Source: Odontocerum albicorne
Lineage: Eukaryota; Arthropoda; Insecta; Trichoptera; Odontoceridae
DNA: 64,000 nucleotides
Reading direction: 5' to 3'
NCBI GenBank assembly: GCA_949825065.1
Contig: OX463846.1
Location: forward strand, 3,367,366 to 3,431,365
Translations under genes and position numbers: made by a program
Notes under the pieces: model-generated
Seen by the model: the letters and a program-made list of their open reading frames with translations, nothing else
What the model was told of the DNA's origin: nothing
Database searches by the model: none
Shown here: positions 45,461 through 55,986 of the stretch, in pieces
Numbering within the stretch: position 1 is the first letter of the stretch
Layout of the letters: every line of letters begins with the position of its first letter

Positions 45461-46320
45461 AACAATATCTTTGCAAGGCAAGCCGGAACCCTGAAGGTAA
45501 AGCCTTTATATGACAAGTTTACGGTGAGCTTCGCTAAGAAAACACTCAAGGAGATAACGCACTGGAGCTGGAACGAGCAATATCTCAAAGATACGGCAGG
45601 AAAGAACACCAAGTGTTTTTTCTAAAACATTAGCGAGGCAATGTCATACGCCAAAACACACTCCCAGAGCTTTGAGGTGTCACAGGCTCTCTCGGGTCAT
45701 GGTGCCTTTAGGTCTTACTTGAAGAAATTTGGTCTGTCGGAGGTGGACGGTTGTCCGTGCGACAACAACGTTGCACAAACGGTTGAACATGTGCTGCTAG
45801 AATGTTCGGCAACGGAATTGGAGAGACACAAGACAAAGTATCAACTAAACCGGGGAATACCAGATGTCGGAGACATTGGACGGATGCTGGGAGACAAAGA
45901 GACGTCGACAGCGGTGGCAGAATACATAAGGAAAGCAGTGAAGGCAATAAAGGCGATGAACGAAATGGATCTCAAAAACACTACACAGGGAACGCAACAG
46001 GGACAATAAAGCTGAGGATTTAATAATCAAATCGGAAGGCCAATGTGCCGGCCACCCCGACTGAGTTTGCTGCGATTCCTCAGTCATAAGGCAAATGCCG
46101 GGGTGGGTCCTAATCAAGTCGTGCGCAGACGCTCTCCTACTCATCCTAACACATAAACATGAATGATATAATACAAATAATTCAGGCAAAACACACTGGG
46201 GAAAAGTTCCATGCGGGTAAGACCGTGTTGGAACCAATTAAAGGCGCTGATAAGCCCTGTATGAAATCACAGTAGGGCACTCACTTACAACTCAGTCCAA
46301 AAAAAAAAAAACAATATCTT
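45461..46320 (+). mobile_element. R1-like retroelement with 11-bp target duplication and poly(A)
   Basis: AACAATATCTT at 45461-45471 recurs at 46310-46320 (its first A may be tail). The 838-bp insertion ends in about 12 A residues, unlike the GAA tails of the nLTR-1 to nLTR-5 families. It is 5'-truncated within the coding region. After the stop at 46009 it has a 300-bp 3' UTR with the notable block AGGCAAATGCCGGGGTGGGT. The uninterrupted nLTR-1 copy at 5.6 kb proves the insertion site. Confidence 0.92.
45473..46009 (+). pseudogene. R1-like ORF2 C-terminus
   Basis: A single frame reads KPLYDKFTVSFAKKTLKEIT, HWSWNEQYLKDTAGKNTKCF, F-stop-NISEAMSYAKTHSQ, SQALSGHGAFRSYLKKFGLS and DGCPCDNNVAQTVEHVLLEC. 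The GHGxFxxYLxxF block followed by CxC...ExxxHxLLxC is the conserved tail of R1-clade non-LTR proteins, a Cys/His motif after the RNase-H-like region. One TAA (45623-45625) interrupts an otherwise intact frame, so this is one of the younger copies here. No polymerase core is left. Confidence 0.85.
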
Positions 46321-46545
46321 CAACTTCACACATTCTTCGGATTTCTGTGTTTCGTACTCTATCACGAAGGGTTTTGTCAGCGATACTCCTGAGTACCTTC
46401 ATTTCACTGATTCAAAAGAGATTTTTGGTTCTGACAGTGTCGGCTCTGGACTCTATGCTGTATGTCATTATGAGGCGGACACAGGTTTTGTATATCCTCA
46501 CCATGCTTTGGATGTTCATATACTTGTTTTTCCAGAAAGTGTTCT

Positions 46546-47647
46546 TTAGACATCCGGAAATAGCTGCGATATTATATTAATTTACTCATATTTTTATACG
46601 ATGTGCAAATTGGCGGATTTATTATCAAAAGCAATCTCATTCCACTAACTTGAAAATTGTTTGAGTATTTTGTTAAAATTATGTATTAGGTGTAAGCTTT
46701 ACATTAGAGCTTTATACAATGAAAATAAAAGGTGATATTGTAATATAAAAAGGAAACAGGAATCAAATGAAGATTTAAAAATAATGTAACCATTTATTCT
46801 ATGACTAGAAGATAGAAGGGAATATTAAAAAGAAGGATAAGGGTTAAATTAGAAAACACGCTACGTTACTGAAAGGAAATCTAATTATTTTTTAGTCGTT
46901 ATTTGAAAAACACCCACGATTAAGCGTTGTGTGGAATTATAATTTATATCATTAAAAGTACTTTTAATGTAATTTAAATAACATAAAATATTAAATAATT
47001 TAAATTACCTTGAAAAATTTAGAACACAACCAGGAAAAGCATAAATAGTGGAATAAGATCACTATGACAGATGTTTTGAAAATTCCTATAAAGTATTGGA
47101 AATTCTAATCACGGTCCAATAGTACTCGTATTATTATTCAGCTTTTGACTGCTTCAATCGAAATATTTTACTCTTTCATTTCCTGCCAAATATTTTCATA
47201 AAATTGATACTGAAACCTTTGGAAGTAAAGGTTCAGCGTTTTCATTACTTTTTCCATGTTTTCATTTTCCTCGTTATCTTAAAACCTTTTGCATGGTGTT
47301 TTTTAAACATTACATATTAAATTCAAACGTACATAAAAACTGGCGATTGAATAACTGCATCTTGTTAGTCTGTATTGCTTTCGGCCACGAAATCGGAGCA
47401 ATACTATCAAAATTTACCACAAAAGTAATTTGAAACTTTAGGGTGGGGATTCAGACATGTATTGAATATAAGGTTTACATTTGAATGATAAAATTTGTAA
47501 GTTGAATATTCAAGTACATTAACTTTTTCTTTCAAATTGTAAAATATAATTTCAGAAAACATATATGATGCCTTACTATTAACTTTCACAAACAGGGAGT
47601 TATTTATGCCACACTCTGTAAAAGTATTTTTTTGTAGAAATTGTGTA
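46546..47647. other. nothing recognised
   Basis: AT-rich spacer, no supported features except a TACTCGTA octamer at 47123-47130. Confidence 0.35.
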
Positions 47648-48243
47648 ATGATTCTTCTTCTTCTACCCAGTGTCATGCCAGATCCCCCCAACGTTGAATA
47701 TCATCTAATATCATCAGAATAGACATCCTTGTCCCAGGCAGCCCGAAAAAGATCTTCAACGCCCTTTATGCCAGTCCTACTTCTTCTTCTTCCTCTTCCT
47801 ATAGATCATGATCTGTTTGTTCCCCTTCTTGTGACGTGGATTGCCAGCTGTCACGCCATCTCTTTGGAGGTCTTCCCGATGCCAGTGCCAGTCCAATCAT
47901 GTATATTTCGGAGCTAGGAGATTTGCCTCCTCTTTTGGCCTTCTATTTTGCCTTGTATGATCAGATGCAGTAATTTGTACTTTGCTCCTCTAAATATATG
48001 ACTCAAGTAGGACACCTTTCAGATTTTAATATTAGTCAGCAACTCTCTATCAACTTTGGCTCGCTGAAGAACCCTTGTGTGGCTGACCATATCCATCCAG
48101 GGTATCCGTAGCATTCTCCGGTGCATCCACATTTCGAATGCATCCAGTCGGTTCATACTACCAACTTTGAGGGTCCATGATTCCACTCCATGCAATAACA
48201 CTGACCAAACGTAACATTTGACTAAGCATTGTCGAAGTTTCAA
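47648..48243 (-). mobile_element. nLTR-3 copy 3, split by nLTR-2
   Basis: Starts at the left with TTCTTCTTCTTCTACCCAGT (GAA tail reversed) and GTGTCATGCCAGATCCCCCC, the reversed 3' end of nLTR-3. The coding tail on the minus strand reads VWSVLLHGVESWTLKVGSMN, RLDAFEMWMHRRMLRIPWMD and VLQRAKVDRELLTNIKI, the best-preserved upstream part of this family in the window (74 codons uninterrupted, 48019-48243). A second retroelement interrupts it at about 47777-47880. Confidence 0.88.
47777..47881 (-). mobile_element. nLTR-2 copy 2, short 3' fragment inserted in nLTR-3
   Basis: TTCTTCTTCTTCCTCTTCCT, TAGATCATGATCTG, CCCCTTCTTGTGACGTGG and CTGTCACGCCATCTCTTTGG are the reversed last 100 bp of nLTR-2 at 17.55-17.65 kb. 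The nLTR-3 sequence ATGCCAGTCC lies before it, and ATGCCAGTGCCAGTCC after it. In the 13.5 kb copy ATGCCAGTCCAATCAT is uninterrupted, so a duplication of about 8 bp is likely. Confidence 0.8.
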
Positions 48244-48843
48244 GTTAAGATTATCATCGCAGAATACGCTTCTAATGATTAGTAGTAGAAATTTCAGTAA
48301 GTAGAAAACACATTACCAAAATAATAGAATTCATGAAATATCTTAGTATGTAATGTATTATCGACTTAGAAAAAGATATTTTTTATTGACAGTCTTACCA
48401 CAATCTTCGTAGAACTCAATTTATAGATTCCACAGTTAAGTTTTATATTTTACTTTACCAAATATTTCTTTTTTCTACTCCCCGATTAATCAAAAACTAA
48501 TCTTACTAAACTTCTGCGTCATCTTGTCAGATGTCCATTGCTTGCCTTATCTATAAAGTGACATTATCAATATTCCATCAGCTTCCAGTGTCCCAGGGAA
48601 TTGTTTTTTCTATGGTATTTCTTTTTCAAAAGGACTTTGGTCTCTTTTCATGCTTTTGGTGATAATATTAAACAGATATCGGAAGAAATATTGATCTTAA
48701 TTCACCCAAGAAAAAATCTATTGACATGAATAAACTTTTTTCAATCACTTTGATGTGGCTGATTGAACGATTTTACGATCTCAAAATAAATTAACGTAAA
48801 TCGCATATTTCAATGTAGATCTTAATTAAAAAAAAATCTCTTC
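48244..48843. other. nothing recognised
   Basis: AT-rich spacer without supported features. Confidence 0.35.
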
Positions 48844-49507
48844 TTAAGAGGATATTCTAGTCTGAGGCGTGAATTTCGGGCGTTCTTTCAGACTTGTTAA
48901 AAAAAAAACAAAAAATATTTTTCCTATGCATTTTTGTACAGTTTGTTTATTGATGATTTGAGCATGTACAATTAAATTTTGACAAAAAGAAAAGAAAATT
49001 CAAGATGTTATCAGCTGTTATATATTGTCGTAAAAAAGGGGATAAGCTAGTCGACATGATTGGAACCCTTTTGTAGATTTAAAATACAAATTATACACAG
49101 TTTTTTGATAAAAAATAATGTCGTTATAGTTGGTACCAAAGAAAAAAAAAACTAAAATGGCGGCTGTCTGAAAAAAAATTCCATTGTTAATCCCTTTTTT
49201 CAAATTTTAAAATTTTTTAAAACAGTTTTGAATTTTTAAAAGTAGGAACGATAGAAAAACATTTATCAAAGTTTTATACCAAATTTGAAGGCAATCGGTT
49301 TTATATAACTTAAGATTTCATGTCGACCAGGTCGAAAAAAGTTGTTTCGAGAAAAATGCGTTTAAAGTTTTGAAATTATTGTCTGAGCCATTCCGGTGCG
49401 GCGTAATTGCTGCCCCATTTATAGCTATAACTTCATAAATATTAAGAATTTAAAAATTTCCTTTTGAGAACAAAAAAAAATATTTTTACAGTAGAATACC
49501 CCCTTAA
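48844..49507 (-). mobile_element. pB-3 copy 2, opposite orientation
   Basis: TTAA at 48844-48847 and 49504-49507 flank a 656-bp body with ends GAGGATATTCTAGTCTGAGG and, read inward from the right, GGGGGTATTCTACTGTAAAA. The interior mirrors copy 1 (GGAACCCTTTTGTAGATTTA, TTGGTACCAAAGAAAAAAA, GAAGGCAATCGGTTTTATAT). Divergence is larger than among the pB-2 copies. Confidence 0.87.
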
Positions 49508-50085
49508 ACTAATACCAATCATGACTTGTCTAAATATTATAATTTTAAAGTATTTACCATATATCATTTTTATGTATTATCATTTATGTGTGCATGGGGG
49601 TTAAAAAGTATTTCAGGGTTAACATTTCAACAATTTTATACAACTGCTTAAATATTCTTATTTTTAAATAACCGATCTCGCCCTCCTAATGGTGGGTATG
49701 CGTCTTGACAGGAGGGGTGTTCGCCCGGTGGGAGTGCAGACCTTTTGTGGCTTGTCTCTTGAATGTGTTTATTTTCCTTTGCCTTTAGCATGCGTGTATG
49801 ATTCCTGGATATATAGTATTATGTTTGCATGGTATTTTTATTGGTCAACTTATTATTGCATTTATTGACTGCTTATTTATTGTAATTTTGTTTTGTTTTT
49901 AATTTACATATACAAGGGTGAAGGCTACAAAACACCTGACATTCTCGCGACCGGATTCGATTTCTATTGGGAGAGATGTATTTAGACTGCAAGGAAATTA
50001 TAAAAGGAGTCCAGATCTTTTGATAGCTTTTCTTTTAAATTAAATTTCATCTTCATTATCGTTAAATATTTTCAATTTTGAGATA
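49508..50085. other. GC-richer patch in AT-rich DNA
   Basis: CTCGCCCTCCTAATGGTGGG, ACAGGAGGGGTGTTCGCCCG and GTGGGAGTGCAGACC at 49676-49755 stand out in base composition. They resemble the 3' UTR style of a retroelement but match nothing else here. CCAGATCTTTTGATAGCTTT at 50011-50030 is a short rep-1 scrap. Confidence 0.4.
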
Positions 50086-50093
50086 AACGTGTT

Positions 50094-50129
50094 TATGAAC
50101 TAACTATGTTGCTACATAGTTAGTTCATA
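50094..50129. repeat. perfect 16-bp palindrome
   Basis: TATGAACTAACTATGT at 50094-50109 and its complement ACATAGTTAGTTCATA at 50114-50129 are separated by TGCT. No known role. Confidence 0.9.
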
Positions 50130-50434
50130 AGTAAGTTTATTCATAAACCTATTTTTGTATATATACTTAAAAAACAAAGCCATGAAAATAAATACGTTTA
50201 TAAAAATAATATTGTTTTAAAAAATATAGATGTAGAAGTTTCAAACGAAGAATTTCCTTCAAATTCACTGATAATTTAATGAATGTATTAATTGACCAGT
50301 AATTGATAATATTCACTGCACAATCTTGTCATAAAGTACAACCTGGTAAGTGTAATTTAGCAACCAGAAAAAAAAGTAAATGAGGTCTTAATTGAAAATC
50401 AAACTTAAACACTTTTGATGAAAAATTAGATACA

Positions 50435-50500
50435 ACGTGTATCGAACCCGCAACGCATGGGTCGGCAGACAAGTGTATTACAAACTAGGTCATCAAGTTC
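50435..50500 (-). repeat. tRNA-derived SINE-like head 4
   Basis: On the minus strand GATGACCTAGTTTGTAATA (A-box-like) is followed by CACTTGTCTGCCGACCCATG and GCGGGTTCGATAC (B box), as in heads 5 and 7. It does not form a full cloverleaf with standard stems. Confidence 0.6.
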
Positions 50501-50789
50501 GTTGAGTTCTACAAATAAAATTTCGTGTCCTTCTGTGTCTCGTGTGAATTTGAAGAGGTTCGCTTACAATAACATTTCTAGTCCAATTTCTTTGAAACTG
50601 AATCAGAATTTATCCTGATTCGGTTAATATAATGATAAAAAAAGGAAGATTTATGTATTAAAATATGTATTTATAAAGTAGAAAGTCTAACGATAGTGTA
50701 AAATATTTTGCTTGCAAAAATTGGCGTTCGTTAGGAAAAATGTCTTATTTAAAATTCTTAACTCAAGAAACCATTTTGCTTCTTTTATA

Positions 50790-51150
50790 ATTCACGGCGT
50801 ACATTTCTACATACATACATTTATTCTTTTACTTCTCTCATTTCCTTCCTTCAAAATATCATTCACCATAAATTTCTTGGTCTTCTTTTAACATGTCTTT
50901 AATTCACATTTGCACGGTGTCTTTTTTTTTGTCTGTCTTTCATAATTTGTTTAAGTCATGTGCCCAAACCAACCTATAGTTTTTTTTTTCATTTTACCCA
51001 ACATATAAGCTTCAAGTTCACATTCATCCCTTAATACTTCGTTTCGTATTCTATCACACACTTTCATCCACGTATTCTTCTTGGTGCACGTTTTTGAACA
51101 GTATTTATTCCACTTGTCTCAGTCTTTTTTCCACTTTCCGTAATCTTGGT
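50790..51150 (-). mobile_element. nLTR-6 remnant
   Basis: TTCATCCCTTAATACTTCGT, TTCGTATTCTATCACACAC and CACGTATTCTTCTTGGTGCA are reversed nLTR-6 coding sequence, and ATTTCCTTCCTTCAAAATATC with TTTCTTGGTCTTCTTTTAAC continues towards the 3' end. Frames are badly broken. Confidence 0.65.
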
Positions 51151-51629
51151 TTGATTTATTTCTGTGTTATTTATTTATCGTAATTTTTGAGCTACCGAGG
51201 TAAAATGAGATCATGTTTTTTGCAAAATCGAGTTAATTGAAATTTTTTTTTCAAATTTAACAAAAAAAAGTAAAAATAGAAAAAAAGTATTTTTATGATA
51301 TATTATATTTTCTTATGTTTACATTTTTTATTATATTTGAATAAACATGAACTTCTGCAGTATTGACGCTAAAACTCGAGAAATTGTAACGTCAGATTAT
51401 TTTATTTTGATTATTTTTGAGTTATTTATTTATATTCTCTACGTTAAAAGTACTTTTTCAATATTCTTTATAGTGAAATCGTTTAGTTTCACTGATTGAA
51501 AATGCGTGAAAGATTCGTGACATCAGCTCTAATGAAATTGTCAATATTGAACATGTCACTGATTCTTATGAACATTTACAAAAAACAGAGTTTATACAAG
51601 GCAACTTACTGCCTTCGTAAAAATATAGT

Positions 51630-51925
51630 AAAAAATGAATGCACTGATTCAATGTATGCTTGAATGCTGTAGAATGGAATTTTGAGATGTGAAGAGAATA
51701 AATGACGAAAGAGTGCTTAAATAAGTATACGTGCTAGAAGTGCAAGGTGTGTGAATAAGAGGTAAAAAAAAAATGAGAAGTATGGGATATAGAAGATTAT
51801 GCGTGACGAGATTGATGAATGTGGAGGAGTCGAGAGTTGTTTGCTTAGGGAAAAAAGTTTGGACATTTGATTTTTTTGCCTACCCAGCTAGGGACATGAC
51901 GTGATGGTATGTATGTAGTATCCAC
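51630..51925 (+). mobile_element. nLTR-6 3' remnant
   Basis: Ends with TTGCCTACCCAGCTAGGGAC and ATGACGTGATGGTATGTATG, the typical nLTR-6 3' end. Upstream, AATGTGGAGGAGTCGAGAGT matches the MDVEEAxxVxxxR-type coding end of the family. Confidence 0.62.
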
Positions 51926-52071
51926 TTGAAATTGCATTTTATTTTCTGTAATTTTTTGCCATATTCTGTCTTTACATGTCATGTAAAATAAATTTAAAAA
52001 ATAACCAAAAATAAAACGAACTGTGTGATTTACTTAACTTGTTTTAAAAAGAGTTTTAATTTTTTTTTCAC

Positions 52072-52591
52072 GTAACCCTTTAACGGGCATAAGCAGAAAT
52101 CGGTCGCATATGTGACTACCCTTATTGTTATACTTATAAGGATTCATTTTCTTAATTAAACGTTTTTAAGTAACACAAATGTCAAATTGGCAAATGTAGT
52201 GGACGGGCAGAGGTCTTATTTAAGACGGATCGTCGTGAAGTTTGCTGCATGTTCAGTAGCAACGATCTAAACACCCGGTCAATTTATTGCCAAAAATGAC
52301 AATAGGTATTATAAGTAAATCGCCATTAATTATATCTCATATAAGAATTGTATTTCCTACTACAACCCAAACTTAGATATTATTACCTAAACATTCATTG
52401 GTCACTTTTGCTCCCACTGACATGACCCCTGAAATGGGCACAGGTCTCATTTGCGGCCGACTGATTTCCAAAAAAAATATTTTTTTAACACATTTTCGAA
52501 GAAATAAAGTTGATTTGATACACACTATAATGATTTATTCAACAAAAAAATCAATATCTCAAAAATAAAAACTTGCCCTATAAAGGGTTAA
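52072..52591. mobile_element. pB-4: non-autonomous TTAA-type element
   Basis: The body 52076-52587 (512 bp) begins CCCTTTAACGGGCATAAGC, and its other end read inward begins CCCTTTATAGGGCAAGTTTT. TTAA follows on the right (52588-52591). The left site is GTAA (52072-52075), which would need one substitution. A repeated inner motif (GGTCGCATATGTGAC, GGTCTCATTTGCGGCCGAC) is asymmetric. No coding capacity. Confidence 0.75.
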
Positions 52592-52654
52592 TGCATGTTG
52601 AATATATATCTGGTTGGTTCAAAGAGATGACTACATAGCATTAATATGTAACCA

Positions 52655-53045
52655 AAATGCACATACATGTATACATACCATCACGTCATCTCTCTATTGG
52701 GTTGGGCAGAAAGAAGAGAGCATCAGACTTTTTTATCACGACACACACATTTCCTCTTTTTCATCTATATGCCTTCTCATACAGCTCCTACATTTCCCTG
52801 ACTTTTAAAATTTTCCTTCTCTCAAAACATCAAACAATTGATTTAACCATACTTTATTTGATCTTCCTCTACCACAACTTCCACAAATATTTGCACTGTA
52901 TATTTGTTTTGTTAGTCTTTCCATATTCCTTCGTTCCACATACCCAAACCATCTCCGGGTACTTTTCTTCATCTTGCTTAACACATCAGCCTTAATTTCA
53001 TCCCTTATCACGTATTTTGTATTATTTTATACATTGTATCCCCTG
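52655..53045 (-). mobile_element. nLTR-6 with readable tail
   Basis: The reversed 3' end is very clear on the plus strand (ACATACCATCACGTCATCTC, TTGGGTTGGGCAGAAAGAAG). The minus strand encodes MIRDEIKADVLSKMKKSTRR, WFGYVERRNMERLTKQIYSA and GRGRSNKVWLNQLFDVLREG without interruption (68 codons, 52805-53011), the classic RWFGHVERM..RLTKQIY..GRGRPxxxWxDQ tail. The C-terminal YP-type ending is frameshifted. Confidence 0.82.
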
Positions 53046-53489
53046 TATTATTTAAAATACACCAAAGTGTAATACAATATATTTGAACGCTCGAATGCGT
53101 AATGTACGTATCTTTTTGCCATCAAGAAAAATAAACCCTTCAGTTTTTTTAACCCTACGCATTGATTTTCGTTAATAAAAACGTATCGGTCCTGACCTTT
53201 CGAGCTTATGAAAGAACAAAATATGCGAATCAAGTCCCTTGCTGTAAAGGAAATACCATTTTTATGTTCATTTTATCTTTTTTTCACACACAAGGAAAGG
53301 CCTAAACAGTTCAGTCGATATATGAGTCAAGTATTTTCTTTTTCTTAGAGAATCCCTTTGGAACGGATTTTTGGACTTAATTTATCAAAATTGAGTTCAT
53401 GGGTGATAAAGTCTAATATATTTTATGACTTTCGATAATATATCATAAAAAAGCATTGAAATATGTTTATTTTCCCAAATTTGGGCCAG
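53046..53489. other. nothing recognised
   Basis: AT-rich spacer without supported features. Confidence 0.35.
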
Positions 53490-53638
53490 GATACATACAT
53501 ATATATATCATCACACCGTGTTCCTTACTGAATAGGTAGAGATAATATATATCCATACTTTTCTATCCATTCATACAACTTTTGTCTACTCCACATTCAT
53601 ATATCTCATCATACACAATATTCTATTATGTATCATCT
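53490..53638 (-). mobile_element. nLTR-6 3'-end fragment
   Basis: ATACATACATATATATATCA, TCACACCGTGTTCCTTACTG, AATAGGTAGAGATAATATAT is a degraded reversed nLTR-6 3' end. Confidence 0.55.
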
Positions 53639-53667
53639 ATTATTATTATTATTATTATTATTATTAC
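53639..53667. repeat. (ATT)n microsatellite
   Basis: About nine ATT triplets, at the reversed 3' end of nLTR-9. It could represent the tail of that element. Confidence 0.85.
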
Positions 53668-54120
53668 ACATGACAATAAATATACACAATTTGAGAAAAA
53701 ACAACAGGTAATTTGATTTGGACATATAATTTTAATGGATCTGGGTTTGTAAATTATGTATACATACTTCTCAATTCACCTTAATTTATAATCATCTTGC
53801 AAGTCCAAGCACTCAAACTCCTGTCGCAATAACAACCACGATCCGATCGACTGCCTAAACTGTTTTCCTCCCTTTACGTTTATTGAATTCAGCACCACAT
53901 TGCATATCATGGGAGCTAAATAGGTATATTGCCTTTGGGCAAAATATGTTCTGACCCTAGGGATGGTGAACATTTACTTAGTGTCCATGCGTGTCATATG
54001 TCTCTTCTGAATCTGCACCTTCCCTTCCTCTCGATGATAGTGTCTGTCCGTTGCAAGCGTATATGTTTTAGTGTCCCATTGATTTTCTTACAACATACTA
54101 CCCAAAGAGCAGGTCGGAAT
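53640..54120 (-). mobile_element. nLTR-9 (CR1/Jockey-like) remnant copy 2
   Basis: The minus strand at 53776-53973 encodes RVRTYFAQRQYTYLAPMICN, then NSINVKGGKQFRQSIGSWLL. The PxxRTxxxxxxFxYxAPxxxNxLP...SxxxFKxxLKxWLL pattern closes the reverse transcriptase of CR1/Jockey-type elements. The sequence is shared with 36.1-36.6 kb. No target duplication seen. Confidence 0.68.
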
Positions 54121-54539
54121 AGGTGAAAGAAAAAAAAAGTAATAAATCATATCAGCAAGGTATATTAATCCCACGAAATGTGGAATGAATTTATAACATG
54201 TGGAAACACGACAATTACCTTACCAAAGTGTATGATTTGCATAAAAGAAACATTTCCAGTAATAATTTGGTAAATTCACATTGCAATGTTCGTTGGTACA
54301 GAGTGGTCTTTTTGCATAATGTTAATTAATTTAGTAGCACACAGCTAATCGTGGTTTGACCTCAGTAAACGCAACATACATTTTCATTCGTGGTAGTTTC
54401 GACTACAGCATTAGTTTTATTAGAGGCATTTTGGTGACTTCCATGGTCTATTTGGTTATTTTCACAATCAGCTTTATTGCCACCGGATGAAGGCAGTTTT
54501 TTTCTCGTTTCTTTGTGATATATTCGTGATATAAATAAA
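54121..54539. other. nothing recognised
   Basis: AT-rich spacer without supported features. Confidence 0.35.
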
Positions 54540-54940
54540 TAAATACAGGTTTATTGACAGTAACATAGTATGTACATAATACATTTAGACACATTTCAAA
54601 AACACATTGACAAACAGAAGCTATCAAAAGGTCTGGGCTCATCTAATAACATACCCCCCGGCCAAGATACACCATACCAATATAGGGCAAGCTCAGCCAC
54701 GGGGACATCAGATATTTTTCAGCCCCCCCTTGAATACGTAGAACAAGAAGATAAAAAACCACCGAAAATAAATAGATAACAAAAAAATAAATTCAAGAAA
54801 GAAGACATTAAAAGATCAGGGCTCATCCCACAAACATCCCCCCGGCCGAGATACACCCCACCAATGTAGGGCGAGCCCGACCGCAAGGGCATCGGGGGTA
54901 TTCCATCCCACACCCCTGCATATCTAGATTATAGAATAAA
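54540..54940. repeat. rep-1, two tandem copies
   Basis: The first copy starts TTATTGACAGTAACATAGTA and continues to AAGCTATCAAAAGGTCTGGG, CCGGCCAAGATACACCATAC and TATTTTTCAGCC (to about 54730). The second (about 54800-54915) repeats AAAGATCAGGGCTCATCCCA, CCCCGGCCGAGATACACCCC and ATGTAGGGCGAGCCCGACCG. This is the most GC-rich repeat of the window. Confidence 0.72.
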
Positions 54941-55019
54941 TAAAAAACAAAAACGTATGGCAGAAAACAAAATAAAAAGTAAACCCACATACGAGTATAC
55001 CACCTCATAAAAATATATA

Positions 55020-55986
55020 TACTATGCGTATCCAGAAAGTAAGTGTACTGAGGCTCTCACGACCGGATGTATTTTATTTTCGACATGTTGGCTACATTTC
55101 CGTGTAGCCTGACCCTTCCCCTCCACAACGAGACTGGTTCGAGGTCAGTACGTTGAGAAGTGTCGACGCGACAACACGTTTCGTGAAAAATGTCAATCCA
55201 ATCTACCGCCAAGTGCGAAATACGCGGCGTCATCCGTTATCTCGTTTGGAAGGGAAAACCTCCGGTTGAGGTTTATAATGAGGTAAAAACTGCATATATA
55301 GTAGTGATAAAGCTATGAATCGTACGAGTGTGTACAAGTGGTGTCGCGAGTTTAAAAACGGTCACGTCACACCTCTTCACCCTCCGCCAAAAAGTTCAAA
55401 ACCACAATTTCAGCCAAGAAAATCATGGCATCCGTGTTTTGGGACTGTCAAGGCATAATTTTAATTGAATATATGCCTCAAGGGGAGACCATCAACTCTG
55501 CAAGATACTGTGAGACCCTACAAAAATTGCGGAGGGCAATTCAGAACAAGAGGAGAGGCATGCTGACAAAGGGAGTCTGCCTGCTGCACGACAATGCCAG
55601 ACCACACACGGCCAACGCCACGAAGGAACTGCTCGCCTCGTTTAAATGGGATGTCCTAAACTATCCCACGCATTCCCCTGACCTAGCACCTTCAGATTAC
55701 TATCTCTTTACCTCCCTGAAGTTGCACATGGGTGGAAAAAGGTTTTCAACCGACGAGGAAGTAAAGGAGGAGGTGGAGAAGTGGACGGAGGGGTTGGCGG
55801 GAAACTACTTCGAGGAAGGCATCAAAAAGTTGATACTCCGCTTCACCACCTACATTGAGAGGAATGGCGACTTTGTCGAAAAATAGCTTACATATGTATT
55901 ACGGTAACCACGTAATTTTTTTGTTTAAATAAAAAAATTGTAACCTACAAAAGTTCAGTACACTTACTTTCTGGATATGCCTCGTA
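55020..55986 (+). mobile_element. mar-2 copy 2: deleted mariner, complementary to copy 1
   Basis: TA at 55020-55021 and 55985-55986 flank a 963-bp body. The left end is CTATGCGTATCCAGAAAGTA, and the right on the minus strand is CGAGGCATATCCAGAAAGTA. It keeps the 5' leader and most of the DNA-binding half but lacks the region with the first catalytic aspartate, which copy 1 retains. Confidence 0.94.
55192..55886 (+). pseudogene. mar-2 copy 2 transposase: first catalytic region deleted
   Basis: The N-terminal piece reads MSIQSTAKCEIRGVIRYLVW, KGKPPVEVYNEVKTAY and, after damage near 55290, VYKWCREFKNG, a helix-turn-helix segment. It then joins directly to VTPLHPPPKSSKPQFQPRK. From 55425 a clean frame of 153 codons runs to the natural stop with VFWDCQG, LLHDNARPHTANATKELLAS, HSPDLAPSDYYLFTSLKLH and TEGLAGNYFEEGIKK. 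The TGDEIW block is missing, so the enzyme cannot be active. The clean C-terminal half suggests a relatively recent copy. Confidence 0.92.

Larger units (their letters stand above)
45236..46545 (-). mobile_element. nLTR-1 copy 3, split by an R1-like insertion
   Basis: The left piece (45236-45471) starts with a TTCTTCTTTC pyrimidine run (GAA-rich tail on the minus strand) and GTTGGCCAGTTATGATCCTG. The right piece (46310-46545) continues with CAACTTCACACATTCTTCGG to the ATTCAAAAGAGATTTTTGGT region. Joined, they match copy 1 at 5423-5896 without a gap. Coding remnants on the minus strand are as in copy 1 (RRFLVLTV is only the reverse-strand shadow). Confidence 0.88.

Noticed and set aside
45845..46237. 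130-codon minus frame in the R1-like insertion
   Set aside because: Antisense shadow of the R1-like C-terminus and its 3' UTR.
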